From assembly GCA_001510575.1 (NCBI GenBank), contig LNGK01000004.1, forward strand, positions 372,001 to 436,000: 64,000 nt of DNA, in the 5' to 3' direction. Numbering within the stretch: the first letter of the stretch is position 1; each line of letters starts with the position of its first letter. Of this stretch, positions 1 through 10,684 are shown piece after piece. This DNA comes from Knoxdaviesia capensis. Taxonomy: Eukaryota > Ascomycota > Sordariomycetes > Microascales > Gondwanamycetaceae. The notes under the pieces are model-generated. The model made no database searches and was not told where the DNA came from. It worked only from the letters and a program-made list of their open reading frames with translations. A program made the position numbers and the translations under genes.

Positions 1-760
1 GCGGCGAACACACTGGTCGACGCCTTCAAGGCGTACCGCAAGGACGACCCGGCGGCGGCGGCGCGGTGTTTGGAGGTGTCTGTGCAGCGGTACTGCAGCA
101 AGGGCAACTTCCGCCGCGCGGCGTCGCACAAGGAGTCGCTGGGCGAGCTGTACGAGATCGACATGGGCGATATGAAGAAGGCGCTCGAGAGCTACGAGGC
201 CGCCGCGTCGTGGTATGAGGGGGACAATGCGTCTGCGTAAGTAACCCCGGACGGTGGGCGGGGTGTTCGGTGCTGTGGACAAAAAAAAAGGACAGCCAAG
301 ACTAAACCAACTCTCTCTTTTCTCCTGCAGACTCGCCAACAAGCTCTGGCTCAAGGTGGCCGACATCTCTGCGCTCGAGGGCGACTACTACAAGGCGATC
401 GAGAACTACGAAAAAGTGGCGGCGGTGTCGGTGAACAACAACCTGATGCGCTACTCGGTCAAGGACTACTTCCTCAAGGCCGGCATCTGCCACATGGCCA
501 CGGGCGACCTGGTGGCCACGCAGCGCGCGCTGGACAAGTACCGCGAGATGGACCCGTCGTTCCAGGCCATGCGCGAGCACATGCTGCTGGTCGACCTGGT
601 CGAGGCGCTCGAGGCGTCCAGCCCGGACCAGTTCACCGACAAGCTGTTCCTGTTCGACCAGGTCAGCAAGCTGGATAAGTGGAAGACCACGCTGCTGGTG
701 CGCGTCAAGAACTCGATTGTGGCTGGGCCGGCCGAGGATGGCGATGACGAGTTTGCATAA
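1..760 (+). CDS. sec17: Alpha-SNAP (Sec17), 5'-truncated by the window edge
   Basis: Cytosolic adaptor that recruits the NSF/Sec18 ATPase to SNARE complexes for disassembly after vesicle fusion. The frame is open from base 1 (exon 1..236). An intron of 94 nt (237-330, GTAAGT...CAG) follows, and the last exon 331-760 ends in TAA. The joined protein shows helical TPR-like repeats of the alpha-SNAP solenoid: SVQRYCSKGNFRRAASHKE, the ANKLWLKVAD segment, AIENYEKVA and MRYSVKDYFLKAGIC. The acidic C-terminus ends DDEFA, as is usual in this family. About 220 residues are visible, so roughly the first 70 lie outside. It is convergent with UTP7. The identity is from recognised family sequence and is secure. 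Confidence 0.96.
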
Positions 761-1227
761 ATGCGCGCTCTGGGCTGTGTGGGGAGGAGTATGCATGTTT
801 CTTCTTTTTTTTTTTTCCCTCGTGTTTTGATCTGTGATGTTCTCGTTTTCGGTCTGTGAACGGATTGATTGTTCTATCATTCTGCTTTTCTTGGTGTCAT
901 TCCTGTTTCCCTTTTTCTATATACACATATGATGATATACACACCGCTCTCTGTTTGGTCGACTTATGCGCGCTTGACACGGGCTCTCGTCGGGTTGTGT
1001 GACGCGTTCACGTCCCTCCGTTTAGGTCATTCGAATGCTAATGCATCTGGGGTACCTCTAGAATTGATGTTTTGAATCTAGATGATACTCGACGGACGAA
1101 AAAAAAAGAAAAGACGCCAAACCCCCCAATGCAACATTTGAGAATCGATATATACATGACACAGTCGCTTTTGAATGCCCAGAAAACCCCTCGCTCAACG
1201 GCCCCGTTTGCTTCGGGAGCCCCCGCT
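761..1227. other. Convergent 3' region between sec17 and UTP7
   Basis: 467 nt between two stop codons facing each other. It contains T-rich tracts after sec17 (about 799-816) and A/C-rich sequence before the UTP7 stop, consistent with two 3' UTRs. No open frame here looks coding. Confidence 0.6.
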
Positions 1228-3058
1228 TTACTGCTTCTCCCGCCGCACAAACCGCGACAGCGCGGGGCCCAGCTCGGCCTCGGCCACCTCCTTGTGCTCG
1301 TCGTTCTGCTTCTGCTGGTCCTTCCACATCTCGTCGATGCGCACGCGCTTCTCGTCGATGATGTTCTTCTTGCGCTGCTTGCGCATGTACTTCTTGAGCG
1401 CGCTGTTGCGGCCGCGCGCGCGCTTGCGCAGCTCCTCCTCGACCGACTCGGGCGCCGCGTCGAGGTCGCGGTCGGCCTTGCGCTGCGCCTCGGATCGCGC
1501 GTCGAGCGCGCCGATGAACGACGGGTCCAGCGCAATCATCTCCGGCTGCAGCTTGTTGAGCAGCGCCTTGACCTCGCCCTCCTGGCGCTGCTTGGTGGTC
1601 TCGAACGGGTTGGCCTCGAAGGCGTCGTAGTTGGCCTCGCCGGCGCCGGGGATCAGAATCGACGAGAAGCCGGCGTCGTGGCCGATGCCCAGCACGTCTT
1701 CGAATGGGCACCAGCGCACGCGCTCCATCTTGTGGCCCTCGCCGCCCCACGTCATGTACGGGTCCTTCACCTTGGTTTCCGAGAACAGGTCCTTCCAGAT
1801 CGTCGTGGTGGTGCCCCAGCCGACCGCCGTCAGCCCGGAGTCGGAGATGGCCAGCGACGTGCCGGGCTGGTGGGTGAAGTAGCTGTTGACCTCCTTGAAC
1901 ATGCGGATATCCCACACCGCCATCTTCTGGTCCTGGCCGGTTGACACCATATAGCGGCCCTGGCGGTCGACAGCGACAGAGCGTACGGGGCCACGGTGGG
2001 CCAGGAGCTTGACAAGGGGAGTGGTGGAGTTTGGTGACCAGAGCGTCACGGTACCGTTCTGGTGGCCGGCGTGGACGACGGCGTTCCACGGGTTCTGGGT
2101 GAAAGAGGTCGGGGGGCCGAGGCGGGTCGGGATTTCGGTGACAATTTTACCGGTGGACACATCTTGGTACTTGAGGAACCCGCTGGTGGCCTATGAAGAG
2201 AGAATCAAACGTCAGCTGAAGTCTCTCGTGAACATGAGAACGGAAGGGCCGGAATGGACAGAGACTTACAATAGTTGCCAGAAGGAAATGGTAGGGGAGG
2301 AACTCCATGTGAGTGACCTCCATGTGCTTTTTTAAGCAATGCAGTTCGACGCCGTTGTGATCGTAGATATATACATACTTCTTCTGGGCCACAGCAAAGT
2401 ACTGGTCGTTATGGAGCCACTTGACATCCCGGACCGTCTCTCCCAACTGCAGCTCGCAGCCCAGCTTCCCCTGCCGCCAGTCCATAGTAGCAACATGGCC
2501 CTTGCGGCCTCCGAGCAGAAGCTGGCGGCCATTGCGGGTGTAGTCGCACACATAAGGGCCGAGAGCATCCAGTTTCAAGTCGAAGCGCTTCTGCACGTTT
2601 TCGAGGGCCGAGTTGGCGGTGATCTCTTCCTGGCGCACGGAGTAGGTGTGTTCCAGCGCCGACTCGGCCTCGAGGAAGCCGCCGGTGTTCTCGAGCAGGA
2701 TCTCGGCGTCCTTGGCCTTGACGGCGGCGGACTGGAAGCGGGTCTCCAGCTGGTTCATGTTGCGGCGCAGTTTCTTGTCCTTGATGGCCTTGGTGTCGAT
2801 CTTGCGGCCGGCGCCACCGCCGTACTTCCGCACGGCCTCGTCGTGGCGCTGTTGCCGCAGCCGGGCGCTTTTCGGCAGCATGTCGAGCTTGGCGCCGCGC
2901 ACCTGGACCGCGCCGTTTGACGACGGCCGGCCGGGCCGGCCGGGCCGGGGCCCATTGTGGTGTTTGCTCGTTGGGTTGCCGGAGGTGTTGGACTTCGGGG
3001 CCGGGTTGGAGGGACCGTCGGCGCGCCGTTTCTTGTGGGGAGGTGTGTCGTCTGCCAT
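1228..3058 (-). CDS. utp7: U3 snoRNP protein Utp7 (SSU processome WD40 protein)
   Basis: Nucleolar WD40 protein of the small-subunit processome (yeast Utp7, human WDR46/BING4), needed for 18S pre-rRNA processing. Two exons on the minus strand: 3058..2270 and 2190..1228, with a 79-nt intron (GTAAGT...CATAG, phase 0), giving 583 aa. The N-terminus is basic and low-complexity (HKKRR, Gly/Pro/Arg repeats). Next come KSARLRQQRHDEAVRKYGGG, WD repeats including the WLHNDQYFAVAQ, GHQNGTVTLWSP and GPVRSVAVDRQGRY segments, and a basic C-terminal BING4CT-type tail (KKYMRKQRKKNIIDEKR). The length is close to yeast Utp7. It is divergent from TSR1, another 40S biogenesis factor, and the 470-bp shared promoter suggests co-regulation. 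Confidence 0.95.
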
Positions 3059-3528
3059 TCTCGGATTGGGGTGGTAGTATGGTAGGGTCGCGAAAGGAGG
3101 AAGTGTAGATAGGATAAGAACGGATGAAGAGAATCAAAAGTGTCAAGTGTCTAAAGACATTAGAGCTGCTCTCTGGTCTGTGAGGAAGTGAATTGTCTGA
3201 ATCGTGAAGTTGAAAGAAACAAAAAGTTGATATTTTGGTGCTGGCCGAAATTTTTGTTTGATTTTTTTTTGCAGGGCGATAAGATAACCAATGCTATCTT
3301 ATCGATAACAACACAACTTCCAAAAAAGTTTAAGCCCCTCTATCAGTGAAATTTATCACTGCCGCCCAAATTCTTTTTTTTTCCTCCTTATTTTCCACTT
3401 CATCGAATTTCCGCCTCTGATTTGAACCCCCAAGAAAGAAGAGAGAAGACACTGCGTTCAAACCCTCCGAATTTTTCAAGCTGGCCTCTTCTCTTCCTTT
3501 TCGTTTCAAGGCCGGAGGCTCTTCCAAG
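3059..3528. promoter_or_regulatory. Bidirectional promoter shared by UTP7 and TSR1
   Basis: 470 bp between the two start codons. It holds a perfect 10-bp inverted repeat, CGATAAGATA at 3277-3286 and TATCTTATCG at 3295-3304, around an 8-nt spacer with a CCAAT box (3288-3292). Each arm resembles the yeast PAC element of ribosome-biogenesis genes (GCGATGAG-type). An A/T tract GAAATTTTTG near 3247 resembles RRPE. The resemblance to PAC and RRPE is inference; the repeat itself is seen directly. Confidence 0.65.
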
Positions 3529-6031
3529 ATGCCTGCTCCCGTGGCCACTCACTCGCATCGGCCCACCACCAAGGTTGGGCACAAACTGTTCAAGTCGAAA
3601 AAGGCCACCAAGGGCGCGTTGCGAGAGCTGTCCAAGGGTATGTGGGATGTGTCTTGTCTTTAGCTTGAGTTGTTTACATGTTCTTAAGTTCTGACCCCTC
3701 TCTCCCGCTCCAGGCCGACTTGCCCCGGATCTCGGAGCCCGAAAAACCCCCCACCAGCACGTCATGTCCAAACTCGACCGGCGAAACCAGGCCAAGCAAC
3801 GGCAACAAACCAAATACAGAGACCACCTCAAGGATACCAAGATTTTCTCCGGCCGGGATGGAGCCCCCCGCATCGTGGCGGTTGTCCCGCTGTGTGAGGA
3901 CGGCAACGCCGCTGCCGCCGTTGAGAAGCTGAGCGCCAGTGTGGATATCGACGTTTCTGTCGGCAACGAGCCGCTGCGTGTCACCGTCGACCGGTTCAAG
4001 CAGAAGCTTCAGTACATTCCCTTGCAACGAGACCTCACCAGCTGTCTTGATGCGGCGCGGACTGCCGATTTTGTGGTGGTGGTGCTCTCGGCAGATGTCG
4101 AAGTTGATCAGCTGGGCGAGCTGATCCTCCGTGGAATCGAGTCCCAGGGCCTGTCTACCCTAGTCACTGTTGTGCAGGGCCTGGATGCCATTGAGCCGGC
4201 CAAGCAGCGGCTGCAGGTCATGAACTCGCTCAAGTCGTACATCACCCACTTCCACCCCGAGCAGGAGAAGCTGTTCAGCCTGGACAGCCGGCAAGACTGT
4301 GCCAACCTGATCCGGTCACTCTGCAACACCACCCCGAAGGGTATCAAATGGCGTGATGATCGCAGCTGGATGTTGGTGGAGGATGTTGTTCTCCCCACGA
4401 CTGAGTCCGGGTCGGCCATTCTGACCGGCGTGGTGCGGGGCCGCGGTCTCCAGGTCGACCGCTTACTGCAGGTAGGCGATTGGGGATCGTTCCAGATCGA
4501 AAAGATCACTGCGGCCCCCTACTCGGATAAGAAGAAGGACGCCCAGCCTGGTGGCAACGGTGAAGAGGAAGTGCTCCAGACACCTACCGCCGACCAGGAC
4601 GCGATTGAAGATCTGGCCCCTGAGGAGGTTTCCATGCAGGACGATGAGGATATGGACGCCGAATCTGCGGCCGCCGAAGTCAAGAAGGGAGTGTTGCTGG
4701 ATGACCATCATTACTTCTCCGATGAGGAGCTGGAAGAGTTTCGCACGAAGAAGCGGGTTCCAAAGGGAACCTCAACATACCAATCCGCCTGGTATCTTGA
4801 GGACGACGAGGACTCGGACGAGGCTTCAGATATGGAAGACATGGATATGGAGGAGGAAGACCAGGCGGCCGAGCCGGCTGATGGCATTGAGGGATATGCT
4901 GGTGCCGAGCCCACCGAGGCTGGCCCATCTGAGTACCCGGCGTCGGAGATGTTTATCGAGCCGAATGAGGCCGATGATGCCGCCCAACTCGAGGCGTACC
5001 GGAAGAGCAAGCGCACAGATGTCGACGATGACAAGGAGTTCCCCGACGAAATCGAACTGCACCCGAATGTGTTGGCCCGCGAACGGCTGGGCCGGTACCG
5101 CGGTCTGAAGTCGTTCCGCACCAGCCCGTGGCTGGAATCCGAAGACCGGGCGCACGAGCCCGAGGACTGGCGGCGGTTGCTGCGCATCCCTGACTACTTG
5201 GCCTCGCGGAACCGCGCGGTGCGCGAGGCCCTGGTTGGCGGTGTGGCGCCCGGCACGCGCGTGCACATCCACCTGCGCAACGTCCCCGTGGCCGCCACGC
5301 AATCCTACCACGCCGGCCGGCCGCTGACGGCGGTGTCCCTGCTCCGTCACGAGCAGAAGCGCACGGTGGTCAACTACATCATCAACCTCAGCGCCGACTA
5401 CCCGGAGTCGATCAAGTCCAAGGACGAGCTGGTTGCGCAGTGCGGCGCGCGCCGCTTCGTCATCCGGCCGCTGTTCTCGCAGGCCGGCACGACGGAAAAC
5501 GACGTGCACAAGTTCAACCGCTACCTGCACCCGGGCCAGTCGGCGCTCGCGTCGTTCTCGGGCCCGGTGACGTGGGGCGCGGTGCCGGTGCTGTTCTTCA
5601 AGCGCACGGCGCAGCAGGCCGAGAGCGCGGGCGACGGCAATGTGGGGCTGACGCTGGTGGCCACGGGCACGGCGGTGCCGGCGTCGACGAAGCGCGTGAT
5701 TGCCAAGCGCGTGGTGCTGACGGGCCACCCGTTCCACATCCACAAGAAGGTGGTGACCATCCGCTACATGTTCTTCAACAAGGAGGACGTCGACTGGTTC
5801 AAGGCGCTGCCGCTGTGGACCAAGCGCGGACGCAGCGGATACGTCAAGGAGACGCTCGGCACGCACGGATACTTCAAGGCCAACTTTGACGGGCGGATCA
5901 ACCCGCAGGACTCGGTCGGCGTCAGTCTCTACAAGCGTGTGTGGCCGCGCACCGCGGTGCCGTTTACCGGGCCGTTGGTTGGCGGCGTGACTGGGGAAGA
6001 TCACGAGGGCGATGCCGAGATGGAGCTGTGA
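3529..6031 (+). CDS. tsr1: 40S ribosome biogenesis factor Tsr1
   Basis: GTPase-like (nucleotide-independent) factor that accompanies late cytoplasmic pre-40S particles, related to Bms1. Exons 3529..3637 and 3714..6031, phase 1, with a 76-nt intron (GTATGT...CAG); 808 aa against about 790 in yeast. The start MPAPVATHSHRP... was chosen because the long ORF alone (from 3764) lacks the conserved basic N-terminus THSHRPTTKVGHKLFKSKK. The AARP2CN region lies near residues 240-320 (SWMLVEDV, TGVVRGRGL). An acidic Glu/Asp-rich linker follows (about 360-490). The C-terminal Tsr1/Bms1 domain contains TSPWL, FVIRPLFSQ, GHPFHIHKKVVTIRYMFF and LGTHGYFKANFDG. It is divergent from UTP7 and convergent with ureG. 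Confidence 0.96.
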
Positions 6032-6429
6032 GAGAACGTGAACGGACCACGGGAGGTTTAGACTTGGGTATTTCGAAAGGGGTAGGGGGGAGGGTTGATA
6101 TCAAGGTGGAGAAACACACACACCTCGGGGTTTTGTTGGGACTGGGAAAAATCTATCAACGGTGCATCTGTGGCTCTTGTGGCTTTCTTTCTTTCTTTCT
6201 TTTTTATGAATGTATCATGCGACGAACCAAAAGTTTGAACTGTTAGGCAATGGAAGTGTGTTTTCTATCAGGAAGAGACGGCATGCATGGATGCCACTTG
6301 CACACTCAACACATATGAATCACAAGTGACAGCACAGGGAAGAAAGAGAAGCTTTTGTATTAGCTATTTGAAAACGCCGATTACTCAAACAAGACCTTGA
6401 ACCTTTTTTTTGCGTGGATGCTGTTAATT
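6032..6429. other. Convergent 3' region between tsr1 and ureG
   Basis: 398 nt between facing stop codons. It contains a CTTT tandem tract at about 6184-6202 and AT-rich sequence typical of 3' UTRs. No coding signal was seen. Confidence 0.55.
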
Positions 6430-7432
6430 TTACATGGGAGTCGGCTTCGGGCCGCCAGCCGCAATCACGACATCAGCAGCACCGCTAGCCTTCCAAGCAC
6501 TCAGGATCAAGTTGATGATATGGTCGACGCCGACGTCCTTCTTGACCTGGGCGAAGACGGTGGGGCCGCCCTCGCGCATCTTGCGGGCATCGCGCTCCAT
6601 GACGCCGAGGTCGGCGCCGACGGCGTCGGCGAGATCGGTCTTGTTGACGACGAGCAGGTCGCTCTGGGTGATGCCGGGCCCGCCCTTGCGGGGCACCTTG
6701 TCGCCGCCGGACACGTCGATGACGTAGACGATGAAGTCGGCGAGCTCGCGCGAGTAGTTGGCGGCGAGGTTGTCGCCGCCGGACTCGATCAGCAGCAGGT
6801 CGGTGGCGAACTCGCGGTGCAGGTCCTCCAGCGCCGCCAGGTTCGCCGAGATGTCCTCGCGCACCGCCGCGTGCGGGCAGCCGCCGGTCTCGATGGCGCG
6901 GATGCGCGCCGGTGGCAGGGCGGCGTTCTTGGTCAGGAACTCGGCGTCCTCGCGCGTGAAGATGTCGTTGGTCACCGCCGCCAGGTTGTACTTGTCGCGC
7001 AGCGCCAGGCAGAGCGCCAGCATCAGCGCGGTCTTGCCGGAGCCGACGGGGCTAGGGGGGGCGGCCGAAGTTAGTACGGGGGCTTGACAGTCCGGGACGG
7101 GGACCACGGGCGGGACAAAAAAAGGGGGTATGGAAGAAAAGGGGGACGTGGAATTATAATGGTGGTGGTGGTGATGGTGGTGGTGGGGAGCATGTGTGCA
7201 CTTACCCTCCAATGCCAACGGTGAACGCGCGGTCCTCCCACACGCGGCCCTCGACGATCGGCATCTCCCGGCCGAGGAAGCTTCCGGGGCCGTCGAGGAT
7301 CTCATGCGAATGGCCGTGCTCGGCGGCGTTGAACTCGTGCGAGTGGCCGCCGTGCGGGTGGTCGTGCGAATGGTCGTGCGAGTGACCGTGGGGGTGATCA
7401 TGGGAGTGATCGTGGCTGTGGTGGTCGGCCAT
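6430..7432 (-). CDS. ureG: Urease accessory GTPase UreG
   Basis: SIMIBI-class GTPase that delivers nickel to apo-urease in the cytosol. Two exons on the minus strand, 7432..7206 and 7051..6430; the 154-nt intron has GTAAGT...CTAG boundaries, phase 2. The protein is 282 aa. The first 44 residues hold 18 histidines in HSHDH-type repeats, a nickel-binding extension known from eukaryotic UreG. The intron splits codon 76 exactly in the Walker A loop GPVGSGKT (76-83). Further motifs are EDAEFL, the metal-site CPH within ETGGCPHAAVRED, ESGGDNL (switch) and the guanine-specificity NKTDL. The frame is open upstream to 7582, so a longer N-terminus cannot be excluded, but 7432 fits the family. A small GATA cluster (about 7597-7606) lies upstream; nitrogen control is only a guess. 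Confidence 0.96.
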
Positions 7433-8090
7433 GGTGGATGAAGCGACGTTGCCGGTGGGTTGTAGTGGGAGAGAGTTGTGATCGTTGGGGGAGCTTGGAG
7501 CTTGGAAGATTTCGTGAGTTTGGAGAGGGGGAAAGTTGGAGCTTGGAAGAAGAGAACAAGAGACGTTCAATAGAAGCAACAAAAAAAGCTTCTAGATAGA
7601 TATCTGACTAATGCTGCCAAAAAAAGAAAAAAGGATGTTCTTTCCTGTTTGGAAAAGGGAACCTTGAGGTTATATCAATCGTGCCTTCCTTTGAAGCGGA
7701 CAACACCGACGCGGGGCAAAAGGCGCAAAATAGGTCAAGCTCCAGGGCCTAGAATTTGGGGAAAGAGCTTCCCCTCCCCACTATAGCACCTTCCCCGCCA
7801 AAAAGAAAAAGAGAAAAAACACAGCTCTCTTACACAATCCGGCCAGCAACTTTTATACAGCCATAAGCACCTTCATTTACCAGTAAATAAAGTAGCAGCG
7901 TCATATGACTGTCGGCTTTATATGCAGTTGGTTGGGGAGGAATTTAATGTAACCCTAAAGCAGGTTGATTGAATTGGAGGTGGTGGCAGCTGGCTAAAAG
8001 ATATAAATCGGAACTTCACATCACAAAGCAAAACAAAACATGCTATGAGCAGGATCTCTCAACTGGAGATATCTTGCCTCTGCTTCCCCC
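7433..8090. promoter_or_regulatory. ureG upstream region / nrk 3' region
   Basis: 658 nt without a gene, serving as the ureG promoter and the downstream region of the kinase gene. It contains GATA motifs on both strands near 7597-7606 and a run of A-rich sequence at 7616-7632. No other coding signal was seen. Confidence 0.45.
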
Positions 8091-9153
8091 TTAAGCCTGG
8101 GATTCGAGGAATTTCAAAATCGCATCTACTGCCCATTCAAACGTGGTCTCCATGTCGATATCCAGGCCCTTGCCGACCTGGGCCTGGATTCCAGCCTCAG
8201 CCAGCACGGCCTCGTCGAGGGCGCCCTCCACGTTGCCGTCAACGAACAGCCACTTGTGAGACTCGGCGTAGTTGGGCCACACGATCTTGTCGACGTAGCC
8301 GGGCGGGTCCTTCCAGAAGCCGTCGATGGTGACGTAGCCGTCGCGCTCTTCGCGGCGCTGGGTGGCCTTGTGGCGGCTGACGAGCAGGAACAGCTTGACG
8401 TTGATCATGTCCATAACGGCGCGCAGGTCGGGCGTGTACAGCAGGAAGCCGTCGAGGAGGCACAGGCGCAGGTCGGCGCGGGCGGCGAAGGCGTGGCCGG
8501 GGCCGCCCGGGGCCAGCCAGGCGTCGACGCGGGCCTTCACGGCGGCGATCTTGGCGGCGGACACCGGGCAGGCGCCGACGGAGTTCTTGTCCTGGATCGA
8601 GGCGAGGGTGGGCTGTGCGGGAGGGGGAGACGGCGGCGGGACGGAGCCGGGGAGTGTGAGTGTGGGAAAAACTGCCGGTGCTGGCGGTGGAGGTGGACGT
8701 GGGGGCTGTGGTGGGGGTGGGGAGAAGGTGGGCGGGAGCGGTGCGGAGGGCGGCAGCGGCGAGCAGCCGTGGTCAGTGCGGTGGGAGAGAGGCGATGGGG
8801 AACGCACCGGCAGAGATCCGGTGGCGCGGATATGCGAGAGGGCCGCTTCCATGGCGGGCACGGAGATGGATTCGATGCAGTCCCAGTCGGCCAGGCCGTC
8901 ATGCTCGGGGATTATGGAGAGTGGTGCAACGGACGGGGGGGGTTGTTAGCCACGGAAGTCCAGATCTACAGTTTATACATGTGTGTCTCATCCACTCGAG
9001 GTGCCGGACATACTCATCGTCGGGCTTGTAGAAGTCGTCTTCGTGCAGAATAAAGGTGTGCGGGAGGATGTCCCGGAGCAGCCGGGCCAGCGTGGTCTTG
9101 CCGCTGGACGAGCAGCCACTGATCGACACGATGAGCCCGCGGGTGGAGGCCAT
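8091..9153 (-). CDS. nrk1: Nicotinamide riboside kinase (Nrk1-like), splice site anomalous
   Basis: Phosphorylates nicotinamide riboside to NMN in NAD salvage. Best model: exons 9153..9014, 8913..8808 and 8591..8091, 248 aa, close to yeast Nrk1 (240 aa). The N-terminus has the P-loop GCSSSGKTT (Walker A, residues 13-21) and the acidic HEDDFYKPDDE. The middle has DGLADWDCIES. The C-terminus has LLDGFLLY, DGYVTIDGFWKDPPGYVDKIVWPNY and LFVDGNVEG. Intron 1 has a clean GTATGT donor (9013), but no AG gives the right frame; the family-consistent junction (8914/8913) ends in AT. The segment 8807-8592 (GTGCGT...CAG, 216 nt) is in frame and Pro-rich. I treat it as an intron because removing it restores family length. 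Function is secure, exon structure is not. Confidence 0.85.
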
Positions 9154-9905
9154 GATGGTCAGAGCTGTTTGGTGGGCTTGGAGGAAGGCTCGAGGAAGAG
9201 AAAGGAAAGAGAAGGAAAACAAGAAGCTGCAGCAATGCGCTGATCCGGGGGCTCTTTTATATGATGATCCCCTCCCGTTCTTCCCCGTTGCACAGAATGG
9301 AGTGTCACGATGCTCAAGAACAAACTTCTGGAAGGCCACTTTCACGGGGCGCAAATTAACGGTCTGGAGGGGCACATGGCCAGCCCTGGGAATAGCAGGA
9401 GACAAGTCAAGTGGTGTGGTGGGNNNNNNNNNNNNNNNNGGGGGGGGGAAGAGTTGCAGTATGCAGTGTTTGCAAGGGTTTCCTTCAGTGGTGGTGATTC
9501 ACCGGCGAAGCGGCTGAGATGCGCTGAAGATGTGATGTTAGGGAGATTGGTCCGCTATTGGGTGGAAAATCGGCCAATCAGGGTCGTGGAAAATAGCCAT
9601 GCGGTGGGAGAAAAACTAGCCCAGTGAGTGAGTGTAGCTTGGTTTGCTTCGGATTTCAACGCAAAGCCAGCCACTGTACCGGACAATCGTCACAGGCAGA
9701 CTCTCTCCGACATATCACAATTGCACCGAACATCACTTCCCAGTCGAATACGAACCACATCCAACACCTCTCGATCTCGGCCTCTCTCTCCCGGCGACTA
9801 CATCCCCGTCACCGTCCTCGACACACATCCTCACTCCCCAACCGAAACCAACCGGCGTCCACCCGCCCCCCGGACCAAAAGAAAATAAAGGAAAAGTCCG
9901 CCACG
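9154..9905. promoter_or_regulatory. Divergent promoter of nrk1 and pth2
   Basis: 752 bp between divergent starts. Three CCAAT boxes lie within 33 bp: ATTGG at 9546-9550 and 9557-9561, CCAAT at 9574-9578, candidate sites for the HAP/CBF complex. A 16-N gap sits at 9424-9439 inside a poly-G tract. The pth2-proximal part is C/T-rich, as expected of its leader. Confidence 0.5.
9424..9439. other. Assembly gap (16 N) in a poly-G tract
   Basis: Sixteen Ns are flanked by GGG on the left and eight or more G on the right, so the gap probably marks an unresolved G homopolymer rather than missing genes. Confidence 0.9.
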
Positions 9906-10684
9906 ATGGCCGAATTCGACCCGCAGGTGCAAACGGGGGTGATGATAACGACGTCGCTGGTGGCGTTCGCGTCGGGCTTCCTGCTAGGTGTGTACAGCAT
10001 CCGCGGCTACTTCATCTCGCCCGACTTTGCCGCGGAGCGGCGCAAGAACCTGGCCGCCGCCGAGGAGTCGGCCGAGTCGGACATTGACGAGAACGACACG
10101 CTGCTGGACCACGCGCCGAACTGGGCCAACGGCGCCGAGGCTGATCGCCGCGATGGACTGCGCGTTGCAGCCCCCGCGCAGGGCTCGGAGGTCGCGTTGA
10201 ACCCGCGTGAGGAGTGCAAGTTGGTGCTGGTGGTGCGGACGGATCTGGGGATGACCAAGGGTGGGTTTTCTTCTATTTTCCTTCCGGGGGGGGGAGGGAG
10301 TGTTTCCTCCTGCTTGTTGTTCGTGTGTACTGACCGCATATTTCTCCTCCCTCTTTAGGCAAAATCGCCGCCCAGTGCTCGCACGCCACGCTGGCGTGCT
10401 ACAAGGCGCTGTCGAAGGCGGCGGCCAAGTCGCCGCAGTCAGTCGCTGCGCAGATCCTGCGGCGGTGGGAGAACCTCGGCCAGGCGAAGATTGCGCTGCG
10501 GGTGAAGAGCCAGGCCGAGCTGCTGGAGCTGCAGGCCAAGGCGCGCAGTCTCGGGGTCACGGCGCAGGTGATCCAGGACGCCGGGCGCACGCAGATCGAG
10601 GCCGGCAGCATGACGGTGCTCGGGGTCGGGCCGGCGCCGAAGAGCTTGGTCGATAAGGTCACGGGCCATCTGACGCTGTTGTAG
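9906..10684 (+). CDS. pth2: Peptidyl-tRNA hydrolase 2 (Pth2/Bit1 family)
   Basis: Releases peptides from prematurely dissociated peptidyl-tRNA so the tRNA can be reused. Exons 9906..10260 and 10359..10684, with a 98-nt intron (GTGGGT...TTTAG, phase 1); 226 aa. A hydrophobic segment at about residues 11-33 (GVMITTSLVAFASGFLLGVY) is a membrane anchor, as in eukaryotic Pth2 of the mitochondrial outer membrane. An acidic linker follows. The PTH2 domain starts near residue 105 with CKLVLVVRTDLGMTKGKIAAQ, continues CSHATLACYKAL and ends with DAGRTQIEAGSMTVLGVGPAP, which carry the family's catalytic Lys/His/Asp positions. The intron falls in the conserved GMTKGK motif. Confidence 0.96.

Noticed and set aside
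302..880. 192-codon minus-strand ORF over sec17
   Set aside because: Antisense shadow of a GC-rich coding exon; no domain, and the plus frame is clearly alpha-SNAP.
1058..2089. 343-codon minus-strand ORF overlapping UTP7
   Set aside because: Off-frame reading of the UTP7 exon, Arg/Pro/Gly-rich as expected from GC-rich codons.
4826..6004. 392-codon antisense ORF over tsr1
   Set aside because: Mirror of tsr1 codon bias; no start context, introns or domain of its own.
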